64,000 nt of DNA from Gloeomargarita sp. SRBZ-1_bins_9 (lineage in GTDB: Bacteria; Cyanobacteriota; Cyanobacteriia; Gloeomargaritales; Gloeomargaritaceae), in contig JAUQVX010000002.1 in the NCBI GenBank assembly GCA_039794565.1, positions 290,194-354,193 on the forward strand. The letters are read 5' to 3'. Position 1 is the stretch's first letter; every line of letters starts with the position of its first letter. The notes beneath the pieces are model-generated. The model was not told the DNA's origin and made no database searches. It was given only the letters and a program-made list of their open reading frames with translations. A program made the translations under genes and the position numbers. Shown piece after piece: positions 1 to 8,719 of the stretch.

Positions 1-674
1 CCGTCCAAGGTGGGGACGGGTATTTGGGCGCCCAGGATGGCCTCGCTGGGGGTCACGGGCACTGTGCAGTAAATGTCGTCGCCCTCTAGACGCAGGTGTT
101 CGTCGGGGGTGACGTAAATCTTGAGGTACAGATCGCCGCCGTTTTCCCCCTGGTGGCGCAGGCGGATGCGTTGTCCGGTGACCATGCCGGGGGGCAAATT
201 CACCTCCAGGGTACGTCCCCCAATACTCAGGCGCTGGCGCCCACCCCGATAGGCCTGGTGCAGGGACAGGTGCAAGCGAGCCTCGATGTCCGCCGGGCCG
301 TTGTCGTCCCAGTCGGGTGGAGGGGGCGAGCCGTTGCGACGGGTAAAGCGGGTCAACAACTGGTCCAAAAAGTCCTGGAAGTCGGCAAAACGCCCGTAGT
401 CAAAGGCGCTGCTGCCCCGGGGCGGCGGTTCCCCCTGGAAGCCCTTTTGCTGCCAGTACTGGCCATAGCGGTTGTACTCGGCCCGCTTTTCGCTGTCGGA
501 GAGCACCTGGTAGGCCTCGCCGATGATTTTGAACATTTCCTCGGCCTGCTTGTCCCCCGGGTTCAAGTCGGGATGGTACTTCCGGGCCAGTTGCCGGTAG
601 GCGCGCTTGATCTCGGCCAAGCTGGCGTTGCGGTCCACCCCGAGGATTTGGTAGTAGTTGCGGAAGTTGCGCAT
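1..674 (-). CDS. dnaJ: DnaJ-class (type II, CbpA-like) co-chaperone, C-terminus cut by window edge
   Basis: J-domain co-chaperone that stimulates DnaK ATPase and delivers unfolded clients. Reading from the ATG at 674, the protein starts [13 protein letters not shown] and carries the HPD motif ([10 protein letters not shown]) around residue 35. A linker of about 60 residues follows, then a substrate-binding beta domain ([17 protein letters not shown]). There is no CxxCxGxG zinc finger, so it is the type II (CbpA-like) class. About 224 codons are present; the reading frame runs off the left edge. It lies 4 nt after the dnaK stop codon, so the two are almost certainly cotranscribed. The family is clear; which numbered cyanobacterial DnaJ it is remains inference. 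Confidence 0.9.
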   Translation of the reverse strand, partial: MRNFRNYYQILGVDRNASLAEIKRAYRQLARKYHPDLNPGDKQAEEMFKIIGEAYQVLSDSEKRAEYNRYGQYWQQKGFQGEPPPRGSSAFDYGRFADFQDFLDQLLTRFTRRNGSPPPPDWDDNGPADIEARLHLSLHQAYRGGRQRLSIGGRTLEVNLPPGMVTGQRIRLRHQGENGGDLYLKIYVTPDEHLRLEGDDIYCTVPVTPSEAILGAQIPVPTLD

Positions 675-678
675 GGCA

Positions 679-2592
679 CTACCAGTTCTCATCGTCCCAC
701 TCACGGCGACGGCGGTAACTGGGGCTGTCCTCTAACCGGCTCCAGGGGGGCGTAAACCAGGGCAGGTCATCCTCCTGCTGTTGTTGGCGGACGATGGCCA
801 TGAGTTCGTTGAGCTGATCCTGCAACCGGGTGGTGAGCCGGTCCACTTTGACCAAATCCTTGGCCGCCAGGCTGCGCCGCAGGGCTTGGATCAATTGCTC
901 CATCTTCTGCCGCCGCTCCCGCAAAAACAGAAACCCATAATCTAGGGTTACCTGGCGCAGTTGCCGCTCCGCCTTTTGGATCAGGGCTTCCGCTTTTTGA
1001 CAGCGCTCAATTTTTTGCTTCTGGGCCTGGTCGCTGGGGGCAGCCCGCTCCGCATCGGCCAGCATTTTTTCGATTTCGCTGGGGGTGAGGCTGGCTGCAT
1101 CTTGGATGGTAATGGTGTGTTGTCGCCCGGTTTGCCGGTCCTGGGCTGAGACCTGGAGGATGCCGTTGGCGTCAATGTCAAAGGCGACTTGCACCTGGGG
1201 CAACCCCTTGGGCGCCGGGGGAATGCCCGTCAAACGAAACCGTCCAAGGGATTTGTTGCCGCTGGCCAGGGGCCGTTCCCCCTGGAGGATGTGGATTTCG
1301 ACGGCACTCTGGTTGTCTTCGGCAGTGGAGAAAATGTCAGAGCGGCGCACGGGGATGGGGGTGTTGCGGGGGATCAGGGTTTTCATCATCCCGTTAGCGG
1401 TTTCCAACCCCAACGACAGGGGCGTGACATCCAACAGCAGCACATCCCGCAGGTCTCCCGCTAGGACTGCCCCTTGAATGGCCGCCCCCATGGCCACCAC
1501 CTCCTCTGGGTTGAGGCCCTGGTAGGGTTCCTGGCCCAGCATGTCCCGCACCAATTGCCGCACCATGGGCATCCGGGTTGACCCCCCCACCAGCAACACC
1601 GCATCAATATCCGCCGGGTCCAACCCGCTGTCGTCTAGGGCCTGGTCCACCGGTCCCCGCAGGCGATCCAGCAAATCGGCGCACAGGGATTCCAGCGTAC
1701 TGCGGCTGAGTTCGGCCTCCAGGTGTAACGGCCCCTCCTCCGTCGCCGTGATAAAGGGGAGGTTAATCAGGGTGCTGGGCACGCTGGATAGCTCAATCTT
1801 GGCCTTTTCCGCCGCCTCTAGCAGTCGTTGAAACGCTTGTCGCTCCCGGCGCAGGTCAATGCCGTGCTCCTTCTGGAACTGCTCTGCCAACCAATTGACG
1901 ATGCGCTGGTCAAAATCCACGCCCCCCAATTGGGTATCGCCCGCTGTGGCCCGCACCTCGAACACCCCCTGGCTGATTTCCAGGATGGACACATCGAAGG
2001 TTCCCCCGCCCAGGTCAAACACCAGCACCGTTTGGTCCTCTTTTTTATCCAGCCCGTAGGCCAGGGCCGCTGCCGTGGGTTCGTTGAGGATCCGTTTGAC
2101 CTCCAATCCCGCTATACGCCCCGCATCTCGGGTGGCCTGGCGTTGGGCGTCGTTGAAGTAGGCGGGCACAGTAATGACCACCTCCGTCACTGGATACCCC
2201 AGCACCTGCTCCGCATCGTCGGCCAGTTTGCGCAAAATCATGGCTGAGAGTTCTTCCGGGGCAAAGGTCTGGTCCAGGCGGGGACAGTAGACCTCCACCC
2301 GGTTGCGGGGTCCCCGGCGAATGGTATAGGGCACGCGACGGGCCACCGGCGGCAATTCATCATAGGTCATTCCCATTAACCGTTTCACCCCATAGAACGT
2401 GTTTTTGGGGTCGAGGACGGCCTGCCGCCGGGCCAGTTGACCCACCAATCGTTCTCCCTCCCGCGAAAAGCCCACTACGCTGGGGGTTGTGCGGCTACCT
2501 TCACTGTTGGGGAGCACCACCGGCCTCCCCCCTTCCATGACGGCGACGACTGAATTGGTTGTCCCTAGATCGATACCCACCACCCTGGTCAT
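679..2592 (-). CDS. dnaK: Hsp70 chaperone DnaK (possibly DnaK3-type)
   Basis: ATP-dependent Hsp70 chaperone of 637 aa. Seen: phosphate-1 motif GIDLGTTNS at the N-terminus, phosphate-2 motif [12 protein letters not shown], adenosine motif [10 protein letters not shown], a substrate-binding domain ([14 protein letters not shown]) and a helical lid. I start at ATG 2592 ([10 protein letters not shown]) because the eight extra residues upstream are not family-like. The tail has no EEVD- or glycine-rich end; it is a basic/aromatic stretch ending WDDENW. Cyanobacteria carry several DnaKs, and the one paired with a type II DnaJ in an operon is DnaK3. The pairing suggests that here, although DnaK3 tails are usually longer. 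dnaJ follows after 4 nt. Confidence 0.93.
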   Translation of the reverse strand: MTRVVGIDLGTTNSVVAVMEGGRPVVLPNSEGSRTTPSVVGFSREGERLVGQLARRQAVLDPKNTFYGVKRLMGMTYDELPPVARRVPYTIRRGPRNRVEVYCPRLDQTFAPEELSAMILRKLADDAEQVLGYPVTEVVITVPAYFNDAQRQATRDAGRIAGLEVKRILNEPTAAALAYGLDKKEDQTVLVFDLGGGTFDVSILEISQGVFEVRATAGDTQLGGVDFDQRIVNWLAEQFQKEHGIDLRRERQAFQRLLEAAEKAKIELSSVPSTLINLPFITATEEGPLHLEAELSRSTLESLCADLLDRLRGPVDQALDDSGLDPADIDAVLLVGGSTRMPMVRQLVRDMLGQEPYQGLNPEEVVAMGAAIQGAVLAGDLRDVLLLDVTPLSLGLETANGMMKTLIPRNTPIPVRRSDIFSTAEDNQSAVEIHILQGERPLASGNKSLGRFRLTGIPPAPKGLPQVQVAFDIDANGILQVSAQDRQTGRQHTITIQDAASLTPSEIEKMLADAERAAPSDQAQKQKIERCQKAEALIQKAERQLRQVTLDYGFLFLRERRQKMEQLIQALRRSLAAKDLVKVDRLTTRLQDQLNELMAIVRQQQQEDDLPWFTPPWSRLEDSPSYRRRREWDDENW

Positions 2593-2817
2593 GGACTGCC
2601 CAATGCCTGATCGCAAGATTCTCTGTATCCTATCTTAATGTGCACCCATGGATAGACCGTTTCCCCTGCCCTGCAACCCGCTGGATAGGCGGCAGTCCCT
2701 ACCGGGCCGACCTCTGGGGTATCTGACGGCGTGAATCCCTCCAACATTACCCCCTAGCGGAACTCACCTTTAGCTGAGCACAACTACAATAGAACAAGGT
2801 GTTGCCAACCCTCTACC

Positions 2818-3414
2818 ATGGCGCTCATCGAAGAAGGCCTGACCGCCGAGGCCAACCTGAATGGATTGCTACGGGCCTATCAAGCGGGTGAACGAAATTT
2901 CAGCGGTATTGATTTGCAAGGGTTGAATCTCAGCCGCATCAATCTCATGGGGGCCAATTTGAGTGGGGCCAACCTGAGCTACACCAATCTCAGCGGCGCC
3001 AATATGTACGAAGTCAATTTGACGGAGGCCAATCTCAAAGGTGCTTACCTGGGCACGGTCATTTTACCCGATCAGGAAGGGGGGCGCCTGGTGTACGGTT
3101 CGGTTTTGGTCCGCACCAACCTCAGCCGGGCCATTTTAGAACGGGCCAGCTTGGTGGAAGCCAATCTCAGTCGTACCACCTTCTTCCAGGCCAATCTGCG
3201 GGGGGCGGATTTGCGCTTGGCCAACCTATACCGCACCAATTTCGACGGGGCCGACTTAACCGGTGCCCAACTGCGGCAGGCCAAGTTCTGCGGGGTGAAC
3301 CTGAAAAACGCCATTATTGACATCCTGGAGTTAAGCAAGGCCCAATTGGACCCCGAAACCCGTCAGCTGGTAGCCGAACGGATCAGCAGCGGCCAGTGGC
3401 ACGGCCAAATCTAG
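2818..3414 (+). CDS. Pentapeptide-repeat protein
   Basis: A 198-aa protein built largely from A(N/D)LxX pentapeptides, for example NLSGANLSYTNLSGANMYE near residues 50-65. A second block near residues 100-160 follows a non-repeat insert (LPDQEGGRLVYGS). Such repeats fold as a right-handed quadrilateral beta-helix and are very common in cyanobacteria, usually with unknown partners. No signal peptide or membrane helix is visible, so it is probably cytoplasmic. The ATG at 2818 is preceded by an AT-rich stretch with TACAAT at 2785-2790, a possible -10 element. It ends 1 nt before the convergent ndhL stop. The specific function is unknown. Confidence 0.85.
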   Translation: MALIEEGLTAEANLNGLLRAYQAGERNFSGIDLQGLNLSRINLMGANLSGANLSYTNLSGANMYEVNLTEANLKGAYLGTVILPDQEGGRLVYGSVLVRTNLSRAILERASLVEANLSRTTFFQANLRGADLRLANLYRTNFDGADLTGAQLRQAKFCGVNLKNAIIDILELSKAQLDPETRQLVAERISSGQWHGQI

Positions 3415-3415
3415 T

Positions 3416-3625
3416 TCAGGGCAAAGAGCGAGGCTGGTTGCGGAAGTTCAAAAACGGTCCCCACAATAACAGGCCGGGGAAAAAGAAAAAGACCAAAAAA
3501 TACATAAACACCCGCTCCCAGGAACTGGCGACATACCAGCGGCTTTTCAGGTAAAAATAAATCGCCAGGGGCAACACCGATAGGTATGCACCCACAAGGG
3601 TCAGGTACAACAGGACAACCGGCAT
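3416..3625 (-). CDS. ndhL: NAD(P)H-quinone oxidoreductase subunit L
   Basis: A 69-aa membrane subunit of the cyanobacterial NDH-1 complex (respiration and cyclic electron flow in thylakoids). The sequence has two hydrophobic helices. The conserved central part ([20 protein letters not shown]) and the run [16 protein letters not shown] are recognisable NdhL signatures, and the length matches the family. A GGGGA Shine-Dalgarno-like element lies about 7 nt upstream of its ATG, inside the coding region of the divergent neighbour. The ATG codons of the two genes overlap within one CATG (3623-3626). Confidence 0.92.
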   Translation of the reverse strand: MPVVLLYLTLVGAYLSVLPLAIYFYLKSRWYVASSWERVFMYFLVFFFFPGLLLWGPFLNFRNQPRSLP

Positions 3626-5000
3626 GGTTTTTCCCCGAATGATATGTTTCTATGGTACTGCCTTGGCCGGGGCTTGGCTACTGGGGACGAGCTGGGCAGG
3701 GCAGCCCCAACCCCTGGCGACCGCCTCGGCCCGCCGCGAACAACTCCAGCGGGAACAGCAGCGGTTGCAACCGGCCCATTACGACCTGGACCGTTACCCC
3801 CTGACCGACGCCCAGGCCACCCACTGGCGCCGCCTGCTCTGGGCCACGGCTCTCCGGCAACCCCAACAGCCCTATGTCTGGCAGGCCCTGCAACGGTTGC
3901 TCGTCCGCGCCCAGACCAATCCCCCGACCCCCACCGAGCAGGCCATCCTCACCCAGGCCCTGCAAGTTAGTCATCTATACTTCCAGCAACACCCCGCCAG
4001 CCGGCCTTACCTGCAACCGGGTCTGGAACAGGTGGTGCGCACCAGCCCCCATCCCCCCTGGGTGGCCCTGGCCGTAAATACCCTGGCCCGCCCGCTCCCC
4101 CTGCCCCAACGGCGAGGGCTGATTGACCAGGTCCGCCGGCGATTCCCTACGCCCCCTGATTTGCTGGCCCGGGTCCTTGAGGATTTGGAACAAGCGCCGC
4201 CGCCTTTGCCTCCTGTGGCCGACCTGCTGGCCTGGCAAGCCCATCCCCAGGAAATGCAGTTGTACGTTTTCTGCCATACCAACCGCTGGCGCCCCTGCCG
4301 GTTGTGGGTCAAAGACCAGCGGGGCGAGTTTTACCGGGAAAACGGGCAAATATGGTCGCGACCCCTGCTGCTGCAATCGGTGTATGCCCTGGACTGGCCA
4401 TTTACCTATGGACAAACGCCCCAGGGGTTGCAGCGGGTCGAGGGCATCACGCCGGGGCGCGACGGGGAATTGTTCCGGGCCTATGGGCAATTTCCCTTGG
4501 TAAAGCTGTTTTTGCCCTGGGAAACGGGGGTGCAGGCGTTTTTCCCAGAACAACCGGGGCCGTTTCGGGGTTCCCTGGCGGACTACCAAGCCCTTTTGCC
4601 CCCTAGCTGGCGGGACTATCACCCCCTGCACCAGAGTTACCACGCTGGGCGCTTGGGCCGGAATTTATTGCGCCTTCACGGCACGGGCGACGACCCGGCC
4701 CTGTTTGTGCGACCACCGGCAGGACAACACCCATGGAATCCCGCCCTGGGATGCCTAACGGCCTTGGAACGCTACGGGCCGCAGGGGGAGTTGCTCCAGG
4801 CGGATATGCCGGCCATTCTGGAGGTGTTGAGCCAAGCCAGTGGCGGACGGATGACGGGTTACCTGCTGGTGGTGGACCTGCCGGAGGACCAGCCCTTAAC
4901 GGGGGCGGCGGGAACAAGCTCGGTAAGGGGTTTCTGGGGTGTTGGGGAGCGCTGGCAGTTCACAAACTGGCTGCCCCAGGGGCCATCAATGCTAAAATGA
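3624..5000 (+). CDS. Secreted protein with L,D-transpeptidase-like C-terminal motif
   Basis: A 458-aa protein. The N-terminus has a signal-like hydrophobic segment (residues about 6-26, [20 protein letters not shown]). Residues 30-200 are Gln/Pro/Leu-rich helical sequence. The C-terminal half has [10 protein letters not shown] near residue 350 followed about 25 residues later by [12 protein letters not shown] His-Gly followed by Gly-Cys resembles the HG...SHGC active site of YkuD L,D-transpeptidases, but the residues around the Cys are not canonical. I therefore infer a divergent peptidoglycan enzyme, not a certain one. Start chosen at ATG 3624 because AGGA lies 8 nt upstream; ATG 3639 is possible. 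The start overlaps the divergent ndhL start. Confidence 0.6.
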   Translation: MVFPRMICFYGTALAGAWLLGTSWAGQPQPLATASARREQLQREQQRLQPAHYDLDRYPLTDAQATHWRRLLWATALRQPQQPYVWQALQRLLVRAQTNPPTPTEQAILTQALQVSHLYFQQHPASRPYLQPGLEQVVRTSPHPPWVALAVNTLARPLPLPQRRGLIDQVRRRFPTPPDLLARVLEDLEQAPPPLPPVADLLAWQAHPQEMQLYVFCHTNRWRPCRLWVKDQRGEFYRENGQIWSRPLLLQSVYALDWPFTYGQTPQGLQRVEGITPGRDGELFRAYGQFPLVKLFLPWETGVQAFFPEQPGPFRGSLADYQALLPPSWRDYHPLHQSYHAGRLGRNLLRLHGTGDDPALFVRPPAGQHPWNPALGCLTALERYGPQGELLQADMPAILEVLSQASGGRMTGYLLVVDLPEDQPLTGAAGTSSVRGFWGVGERWQFTNWLPQGPSMLK

Positions 5001-5277
5001 CACCAGAATGGACTGGGAATCGAAGAGTCACGATGGCGTGGTTGTTTTGGACGCAGTCCCAATCAGTGTTAGGGGGTGGAAATTGATGCGATAGATGGGC
5101 TTGCCATAGCAGCCTGAGCTATACATCCTTTAAATTTTTTGAGAAATTATCAACTGCGATGGCTTGAGCTGCAGGGTATTTGGGGGTTCGGATTTGCCTT
5201 TTCGGCTGTCCATCACCGGACACCAAGGATACCCAAGCAGCTGAGAAATGTTTAGGTTTATCGGGGAGGAATAGTTT
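5001..5277. other. Intergenic/leader region before the transporter pair
   Basis: About 277 bases without a convincing gene. The middle (5125-5150) is AT-rich (a TTTAAATTTTTT run), unlike the flanks, and may hold a promoter, though I see no clean -35/-10 pair. The downstream part folds into the structured element listed separately. GGGGAGGA at 5262-5269 is a strong ribosome binding site for the ATG at 5278. Confidence 0.5.
5167..5242 (+). promoter_or_regulatory. Candidate structured leader RNA (riboswitch-like) upstream of the EamA gene
   Basis: Nested complementary arms are visible. AGCTGC (5167-5172) pairs with GCAGCT (5237-5242), GGGTAT (5174-5179) with ATACCC (5229-5234), and TTGG (5180-5183) with CCAA (5223-5226). 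Inside them are a hairpin TGTCC (5207-5211)/GGACA (5218-5222) and a short GCC/GGC hairpin (5196-5206). This amounts to a long interrupted stem closing a junction with two hairpins, 36 nt before the start codon. It does not match the TPP, cobalamin, glutamine or yybP-ykoY motifs that I know, and no terminator follows. Function is inference. Confidence 0.45.
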
Positions 5278-6147
5278 ATGGTGTGGCAGGGCGCCTGGGC
5301 GGCGTTGTTAGATGCGTCGTTGGTGGCTTTTGTGTCGCAAATCTACGCGATGCTGACGAAGGTTTTGGGGCCGCTGACTTTGAATTGGTTAGAGGGTGTG
5401 ATGGCCCTGGGGATGTTGCTCCTGACGTTAGGGCTGCAACGGGAACCCTGGCCGGCGGTAGCCCCGGATACGTGACTGGCTTTGGCCTTAAGCGGCATCC
5501 TGGGGATTGGTATCGGTGATACGGCTTTTTTGCAGGCGCTGCCTACCCTGGGGGTGTCCCAAACCCTGGTGATGGATAAACTGTCGCCGGTGGTAGTGAC
5601 GCTGCTGGCCTGGTGGACGCTGGGGGAACGGTTGCAGCCGATGCAACTGCTGGGGATGGCCTTGACGGTGCTCGGGGTCATCCTGGCGGTGACAGAACCC
5701 CTGACGATGGGGGGGAAACGGCGGCGTTTCTGGCAGGGGTTGGCCTGGGGTAGCCTGTATGCTCTGGCCCAGGGGGCAAGTGTGGTGTTGGCGCGGGCGG
5801 CTCTGGCAGGGTCGGACATCAGTCCTCGGTGGAGCGCCACCATCAGCTTGACAGCGGGGTTGCTGGTCCTAAGCTGGGGGTTGCGCCGGAACGCCTGGGA
5901 CATCCGACGCCTGCCGCTGAAATGGTTACCGGTGATTGCGATGACCGCTTTTTTGAGTACTTATCTGGGGTTATGGCTCCAACAGTTGGCCTTGAAATGG
6001 ATGCCGGCGGGGATTGCCCAGACCCTCAGCAGCACCAGTCCCCTGTTTGGCCTGTTGTGGGCTTGGGCTGGTGGGGAACCGGTCAGCCGCCGGTCTTGGC
6101 TGGGGGTGGCTTTGGCCCTGGTGGGCTGTAGCTTGGTTTTGCCGTAA
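5278..6147 (+). pseudogene. EamA/DMT-family transporter interrupted by an in-frame TGA
   Basis: Two same-frame pieces (65 aa from 5278 and the remainder to 6147) make one EamA-domain permease of about 289 codons. They are separated only by TGA at 5473-5475. The intact tandem paralogue downstream has Trp at this exact position (ETW-LGLALSG versus DT-stop-LALALSG), so a TGG-to-TGA change explains the break. The remaining sequence is well preserved: ten predicted hydrophobic helices in two EamA halves, GIGIGDTAF, and SSTSPLFGLLWAW near the end. The ribosome binding site is intact. It may be a recent pseudogene, a sequencing error, or leaky through readthrough or internal reinitiation (ATG or other starts after 5482). 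Confidence 0.8.
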
Positions 6148-6195
6148 TCCCTTGCCTTGCTAACCCAGACCTGGGAGAGGCCTGATTTCCTGTTG

Positions 6196-6213
6196 TTTAC
6201 AATCGTTTACAGT
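6196..6213 (+). promoter_or_regulatory. HLR1-like (RpaB) box upstream of the intact EamA gene
   Basis: TTTACAAT (6196-6203), two bases, then TTTACAGT (6206-6213). The known HLR1 consensus is (G/T)TTACA(T/A)(T/A)-N2-(G/T)TTACA(T/A)(T/A), so 15 of 16 defined positions agree (G instead of A/T at one). The first half also contains TACAAT, a possible -10, so bound RpaB could block the promoter. It lies about 30 nt before the start codon. Binding is inference. Confidence 0.5.
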
Positions 6214-6242
6214 TGGGGTGAATTGGGTTCGGGGGGTTGGTG

Positions 6243-7130
6243 GTGCTCTGGCGGGGTGAGTGGGCAGCGCTGGCGGCGGCATTTTTATGGGCGGCTATGT
6301 CCCGAGTGTACGCCGGCTGGGGAAAGGTCTTTGCGCCCCTGTTGCTGAATTGGCTCAAGGGGGTGATGGCCCTGGGGATGTTTGTCCTCACCCTGGCGCT
6401 GCGGGGAGAATCCTGGCCGGTGTTGTCCTGGGAAACCTGGTTGGGGTTGGCCCTGAGTGGCGTTTTGGGGATTGGCATCGGGGATACGGCCTTTTTCGCC
6501 GCCTTGAACTCCCTGGGGGTGCAGCGGACGTTGCTGATGGATACTTTGTCGCCGGTGCTGGTGACGCTGGTGGCCTGGTTGGTGCTGGGGGAAGGGGTGC
6601 GACCGCTCCAGTTGGGGGGGATCGGCTTGACGGTGACGGGGGTGGCCCTGGTGGTGACGGAGCGGCCCGTAACGGTGCGGGAGCGGTTTCACCTGTGGCC
6701 GGGGTTGGCTTGGGGGCTGTTGTTTTCCTTGTCCCAGGCGCTGGGGGTGGTGCTGTCCCGCTGGGCGTTGGCGGCTTCCCCGGTGACCCCCCTGTGGAGT
6801 ACGACGGTCCGCCTGGCGGCCGGGGTGGCGGTGCTGAGCCTGGGGGTACGGCGACCGGTGTGCGCCCGGGGCTGGTGGGCCATTCGCAAACGACCGGCCT
6901 GGTTACTCAGCATCGGGGGCACGGCTTTTTTGAGTACCTATGCGGGCATCTGGCTGCAACAGACGGCTCTGAAGTGGGCGCCGGCGGGGATTGTCCAGAC
7001 CCTGAGTAGTACCAGTCCCCTATTTGCCCTGTTGCTGGCCTGGGTCTGGGGGGAACGGGTTAGCTACCGCTCCTGGCTGGGGGTGGCCTTGGCGATTAGC
7101 GGTTGCGCGTGGTTGTTTCAGGGGGCCTAG
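6243..7130 (+). CDS. EamA/DMT-family transporter (intact paralogue)
   Basis: Integral membrane permease of about 295 aa with two EamA repeats and about ten hydrophobic helices, from the drug/metabolite transporter superfamily. These typically export amino acids or other small metabolites; the substrate cannot be told from sequence. Landmarks: GVLGIGIGDTAFFAAL, TLSPVLVTLVAWLVLGE in the first half, and STYAGIWLQQTALKWAPAGI with SSTSPLFALLLAWVWGE in the second. There is no ATG. I chose GTG 6243 by alignment with the upstream paralogue; TTG 6237 and GTG 6240 are alternatives. It is a tandem duplicate of the broken gene before it, and its 3' end overlaps the convergent kinase gene by 4 nt. Confidence 0.85.
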   Translation: MLWRGEWAALAAAFLWAAMSRVYAGWGKVFAPLLLNWLKGVMALGMFVLTLALRGESWPVLSWETWLGLALSGVLGIGIGDTAFFAALNSLGVQRTLLMDTLSPVLVTLVAWLVLGEGVRPLQLGGIGLTVTGVALVVTERPVTVRERFHLWPGLAWGLLFSLSQALGVVLSRWALAASPVTPLWSTTVRLAAGVAVLSLGVRRPVCARGWWAIRKRPAWLLSIGGTAFLSTYAGIWLQQTALKWAPAGIVQTLSSTSPLFALLLAWVWGERVSYRSWLGVALAISGCAWLFQGA

Positions 7131-8662
7131 GACAATTGCACCTGCTGGGACAGCCGCGCCAGGATTTGGGGTTTGAGGCGCTCGTACTCCCGCCGCAGCA
7201 GTTCCTTGCTCAGGTCAGGGGCCGGGGCCAAGCGGGACAGTTGCCCTTGGTCGGCCCAGTCTTGCAATAAGGGGCGTTGGGCCGGAGCAATGGCCACCTC
7301 CAGGCGATGGCGAAACTTACTCGGATCCTCCAGGCTGAACAGCAGCAGGTAATAATGCCCGATTTCCGCCAGACAGCGACAGATTTCTTGACCCTCTGGC
7401 CGGTGCAAATCCAGGTAGCAGGGCAGCCAGCGGGGGTCTTGATTCACCTGGTACAGGGCCGTAATCCACAACACCATCGGGTGGGGCGCTGGCGTAAAGA
7501 TGAACTGGTTATAGCAGCGATTCAACACCCGTTGGTTGATTTCCGCCTCTGGCAGCATCGCCCAAAGACTGGGAATGTAGGACGACCCCACCGGAATGCG
7601 CCTGGGAAAAACGATTTTTTGGATGGGTTTGTCCTTGGGCCAACTCAGGAGTTCCCAGGCCTCGGCAGACCGCTCTAGACTGGGGCCAGTGGCCACCTGG
7701 GGATGGTAGGTGTGGTCGTGGGCTAGGCCACCGGTAGGTATGACCGGCGTTGGCGGTCGCAGGCTTTGTTCCACCCGCTCCAGGGCCTGGATCACCTCCC
7801 CCATATGGGTGGGACGGTCGCGGGGGTCCTTGGCCAGGCAATGGTAGATCAGGCGTTCCAGTTCCGGGTTCTTGGGCAATTTGGGGTTGATGGCCTGTAG
7901 CGACGGCGGCGCTTGCAGGTGGTGGGCGCGGTACCAGGCGCCAATGGATTCAACGGGGGCTTGGATCGGCACTTGCCCCGTGAGCATTTCAAACATCATC
8001 ACCCCAAAGCTGTAAATATCCGAGCGCTGGTCCAGACTGCGGCCTTCGAGTTGCTCTGGGGAACAGTAGGCCAGGGTGCCGGTAAAGTGGGAGGTTTGAT
8101 TGCTCTCCGGGTTCTCGTTGATAAATTTGGCAATCCCGAAATCCAGGATTTTGGCCAGCATCCCCAGCCCCGGGTCCCGCACCACAAAGATATTGCTGGG
8201 TTTGATGTCCCGGTGAATCACACTCCAGACCTGGCCGTCCACCTCGATCCCCTGGTGCGCCGCCTGCAACCCCCGGGCGATCTGCTGGGCCAAAGGCAGG
8301 AACTGCTCCAGGGGCAAGGGCTGCACGTCAATCATTTCCCGCAGGCTTTCCCCCTGGAGGTACTCCATCACGTAAAAGGGCAATTCGCTCTCCTCGTCCA
8401 CCCCGTAGTCCGTCACCCGCACAATGTGAATGCTTTTGTTGCCGAGCAGGGCGCAGGCCCGGGCTTCGCTGGCAAAGCGTTGTTGACTTTTTTCATCCAG
8501 CAACGTGTGGGACAGGAATTTCACCGCCACCGGCACGCCCCCCAACACCGTATCGGCCGCCTGGTACACCTTGCCCATACTGCCCCGGCCCACGATGGCT
8601 TGTAACTTGTAACGTTTTGCCAAGAGACGACCAATCCAGGGGTCTTGCCCCTTAGTACTCAT
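7127..8662 (-). CDS. Hanks-type Ser/Thr protein kinase
   Basis: A 511-aa cytoplasmic kinase. Residues about 17-285 form the catalytic domain: glycine loop GRGSMGKVY (25-33), catalytic Lys48 in VAVKFL, HRDIKPSNIF (His150, Asp152), DFG 174-176, and CSPEQ in place of APE. All key residues are present, so it should be active. A Pro-rich linker follows, then a C-terminal region of about 180 residues (from KIVFPRRIPVGSS) with no recognised domain and no transmembrane helix. Downstream on the same strand lie an FHA-domain protein and a secreted 3D-domain protein. FHA domains bind phosphothreonine, which makes the neighbour a plausible target or reader. Confidence 0.9.
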   Translation of the reverse strand: MSTKGQDPWIGRLLAKRYKLQAIVGRGSMGKVYQAADTVLGGVPVAVKFLSHTLLDEKSQQRFASEARACALLGNKSIHIVRVTDYGVDEESELPFYVMEYLQGESLREMIDVQPLPLEQFLPLAQQIARGLQAAHQGIEVDGQVWSVIHRDIKPSNIFVVRDPGLGMLAKILDFGIAKFINENPESNQTSHFTGTLAYCSPEQLEGRSLDQRSDIYSFGVMMFEMLTGQVPIQAPVESIGAWYRAHHLQAPPSLQAINPKLPKNPELERLIYHCLAKDPRDRPTHMGEVIQALERVEQSLRPPTPVIPTGGLAHDHTYHPQVATGPSLERSAEAWELLSWPKDKPIQKIVFPRRIPVGSSYIPSLWAMLPEAEINQRVLNRCYNQFIFTPAPHPMVLWITALYQVNQDPRWLPCYLDLHRPEGQEICRCLAEIGHYYLLLFSLEDPSKFRHRLEVAIAPAQRPLLQDWADQGQLSRLAPAPDLSKELLRREYERLKPQILARLSQQVQLS

Positions 8663-8719
8663 CCCCCCATCCCCTCCACCGATGCCCCATGCTTTCCTCC
8701 CCCGGCTATCATTCCTATC

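Noticed and set aside
5167..5242. Guanidine-I (ykkC) riboswitch
   Set aside because: The diagnostic conserved strings of that class are not present, although a GGTTCGG segment looked similar at first.
5473..5475. TGA read as selenocysteine or tryptophan
   Set aside because: No SECIS-like element is obvious after it, and cyanobacteria use the standard code; a Trp-to-stop change is simpler.
6260..7009. 249-codon open frame in another phase of the EamA gene
   Set aside because: Gly/Val/Pro-rich shadow of a real transporter gene with no domain.
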